The notes beneath the pieces are model-generated. The model ran no database searches, was not told where the DNA came from, and saw nothing but the letters and a program-made list of their open reading frames with translations. From Acidobacteriota bacterium (GTDB lineage Bacteria > Acidobacteriota > Terriglobia > Terriglobales > Acidobacteriaceae): a stretch of DNA of 6,220 nucleotides. Within the stretch, counting starts at the first letter, position 1; each line of letters opens with the position of its first letter. A program made the translations under genes and the position numbers. The stretch spans positions 1-6,220 of the forward strand of contig JAKBAG010000178.1 in NCBI GenBank assembly GCA_021809235.1. The letters run 5' to 3'. Positions 6,097 to 6,220 of this stretch are shown in pieces.

Positions 6097-6220
6097 TTAG
6101 AAGCTGAATCCTGGCTTCAACTCGCAGTGGTAGACATGCGTGGGATTGGAACTTTCGCTCTCACGCACCTCGCAGCTTCCCCAGCTTAAATCCCCTTCCG
6201 GGCCAAGCGGAAAGACCATC
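6097..6220 (-). CDS. C-terminal fragment of an unrecognised protein
   Basis: On the minus strand a frame is open from the right edge to a TAA complementary to 6097-6099, giving at least 40 residues. It contains FPLGPEGDLSWGSCEV, then a Glu/Ser stretch (RESESSNP) and ends HVYHCELKPGFSF. The composition is protein-like, with few Arg or Cys runs, and the frame sits convergent to egtD with a 37 bp gap, as a normal gene end would. A Met codon lies at 6217-6219, but the gene more likely begins beyond the window. I do not recognise the family and assign no function. It could also be a chance open frame, since 40 codons is short. Confidence 0.4.
   Translation of the reverse strand, partial: MVFPLGPEGDLSWGSCEVRESESSNPTHVYHCELKPGFSF

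Overview
The window reads as a GC-rich bacterial chromosome segment with ordinary housekeeping and metabolic genes. There are no signs of phage, insertion sequences, CRISPR arrays or rRNA/tRNA genes. The best guess for the host is an Acidobacteriota member (Terriglobia-like). This is inferred from an exported protein with DUF5666-type repeats, common in that phylum, and from an EgtB whose active-site tyrosine pair resembles the enzyme described from Chloracidobacterium. It is not proven.

Layout. Positions 1-257 hold the C-terminal end of a plus-strand gene cut by the window edge, possibly a GH20-type hexosaminidase. Positions 258-595 are a 338 bp gap with no convincing gene but a perfect TATAAT at 491-496. 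Positions 596-1345 encode a complete FabG-type 3-oxoacyl-ACP reductase with a strong ribosome binding site. Positions 1459-2775 encode an EAL-HDOD signalling protein. It converges, 17 bp apart, with a minus-strand gene (2793-3638) for a secreted protein with two OB-like DUF5666-type units.

Across a roughly 100 bp divergent intergenic region lie egtB (3742-5049) and egtD (5046-6059), which overlap by ATGA. EgtD trimethylates histidine to hercynine, and EgtB joins hercynine to a thiol donor with O2 to give the sulfoxide precursor of ergothioneine. EgtB carries an Asn-Ser-Tyr-Tyr motif that points to the cysteine-using (type II) enzyme. This would fit the absence of egtA and egtC here. The lyase (EgtE or equivalent) is not in the window. 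At the right edge a minus-strand reading frame (6097-6220) is probably the C-terminus of an unrecognised gene.

I found no clearly undescribed system. The points most worth a second look are the type II EgtB assignment, the altered loop 6 in an EAL domain that otherwise keeps its catalytic residues, and the secreted protein divergent from the ergothioneine operon.
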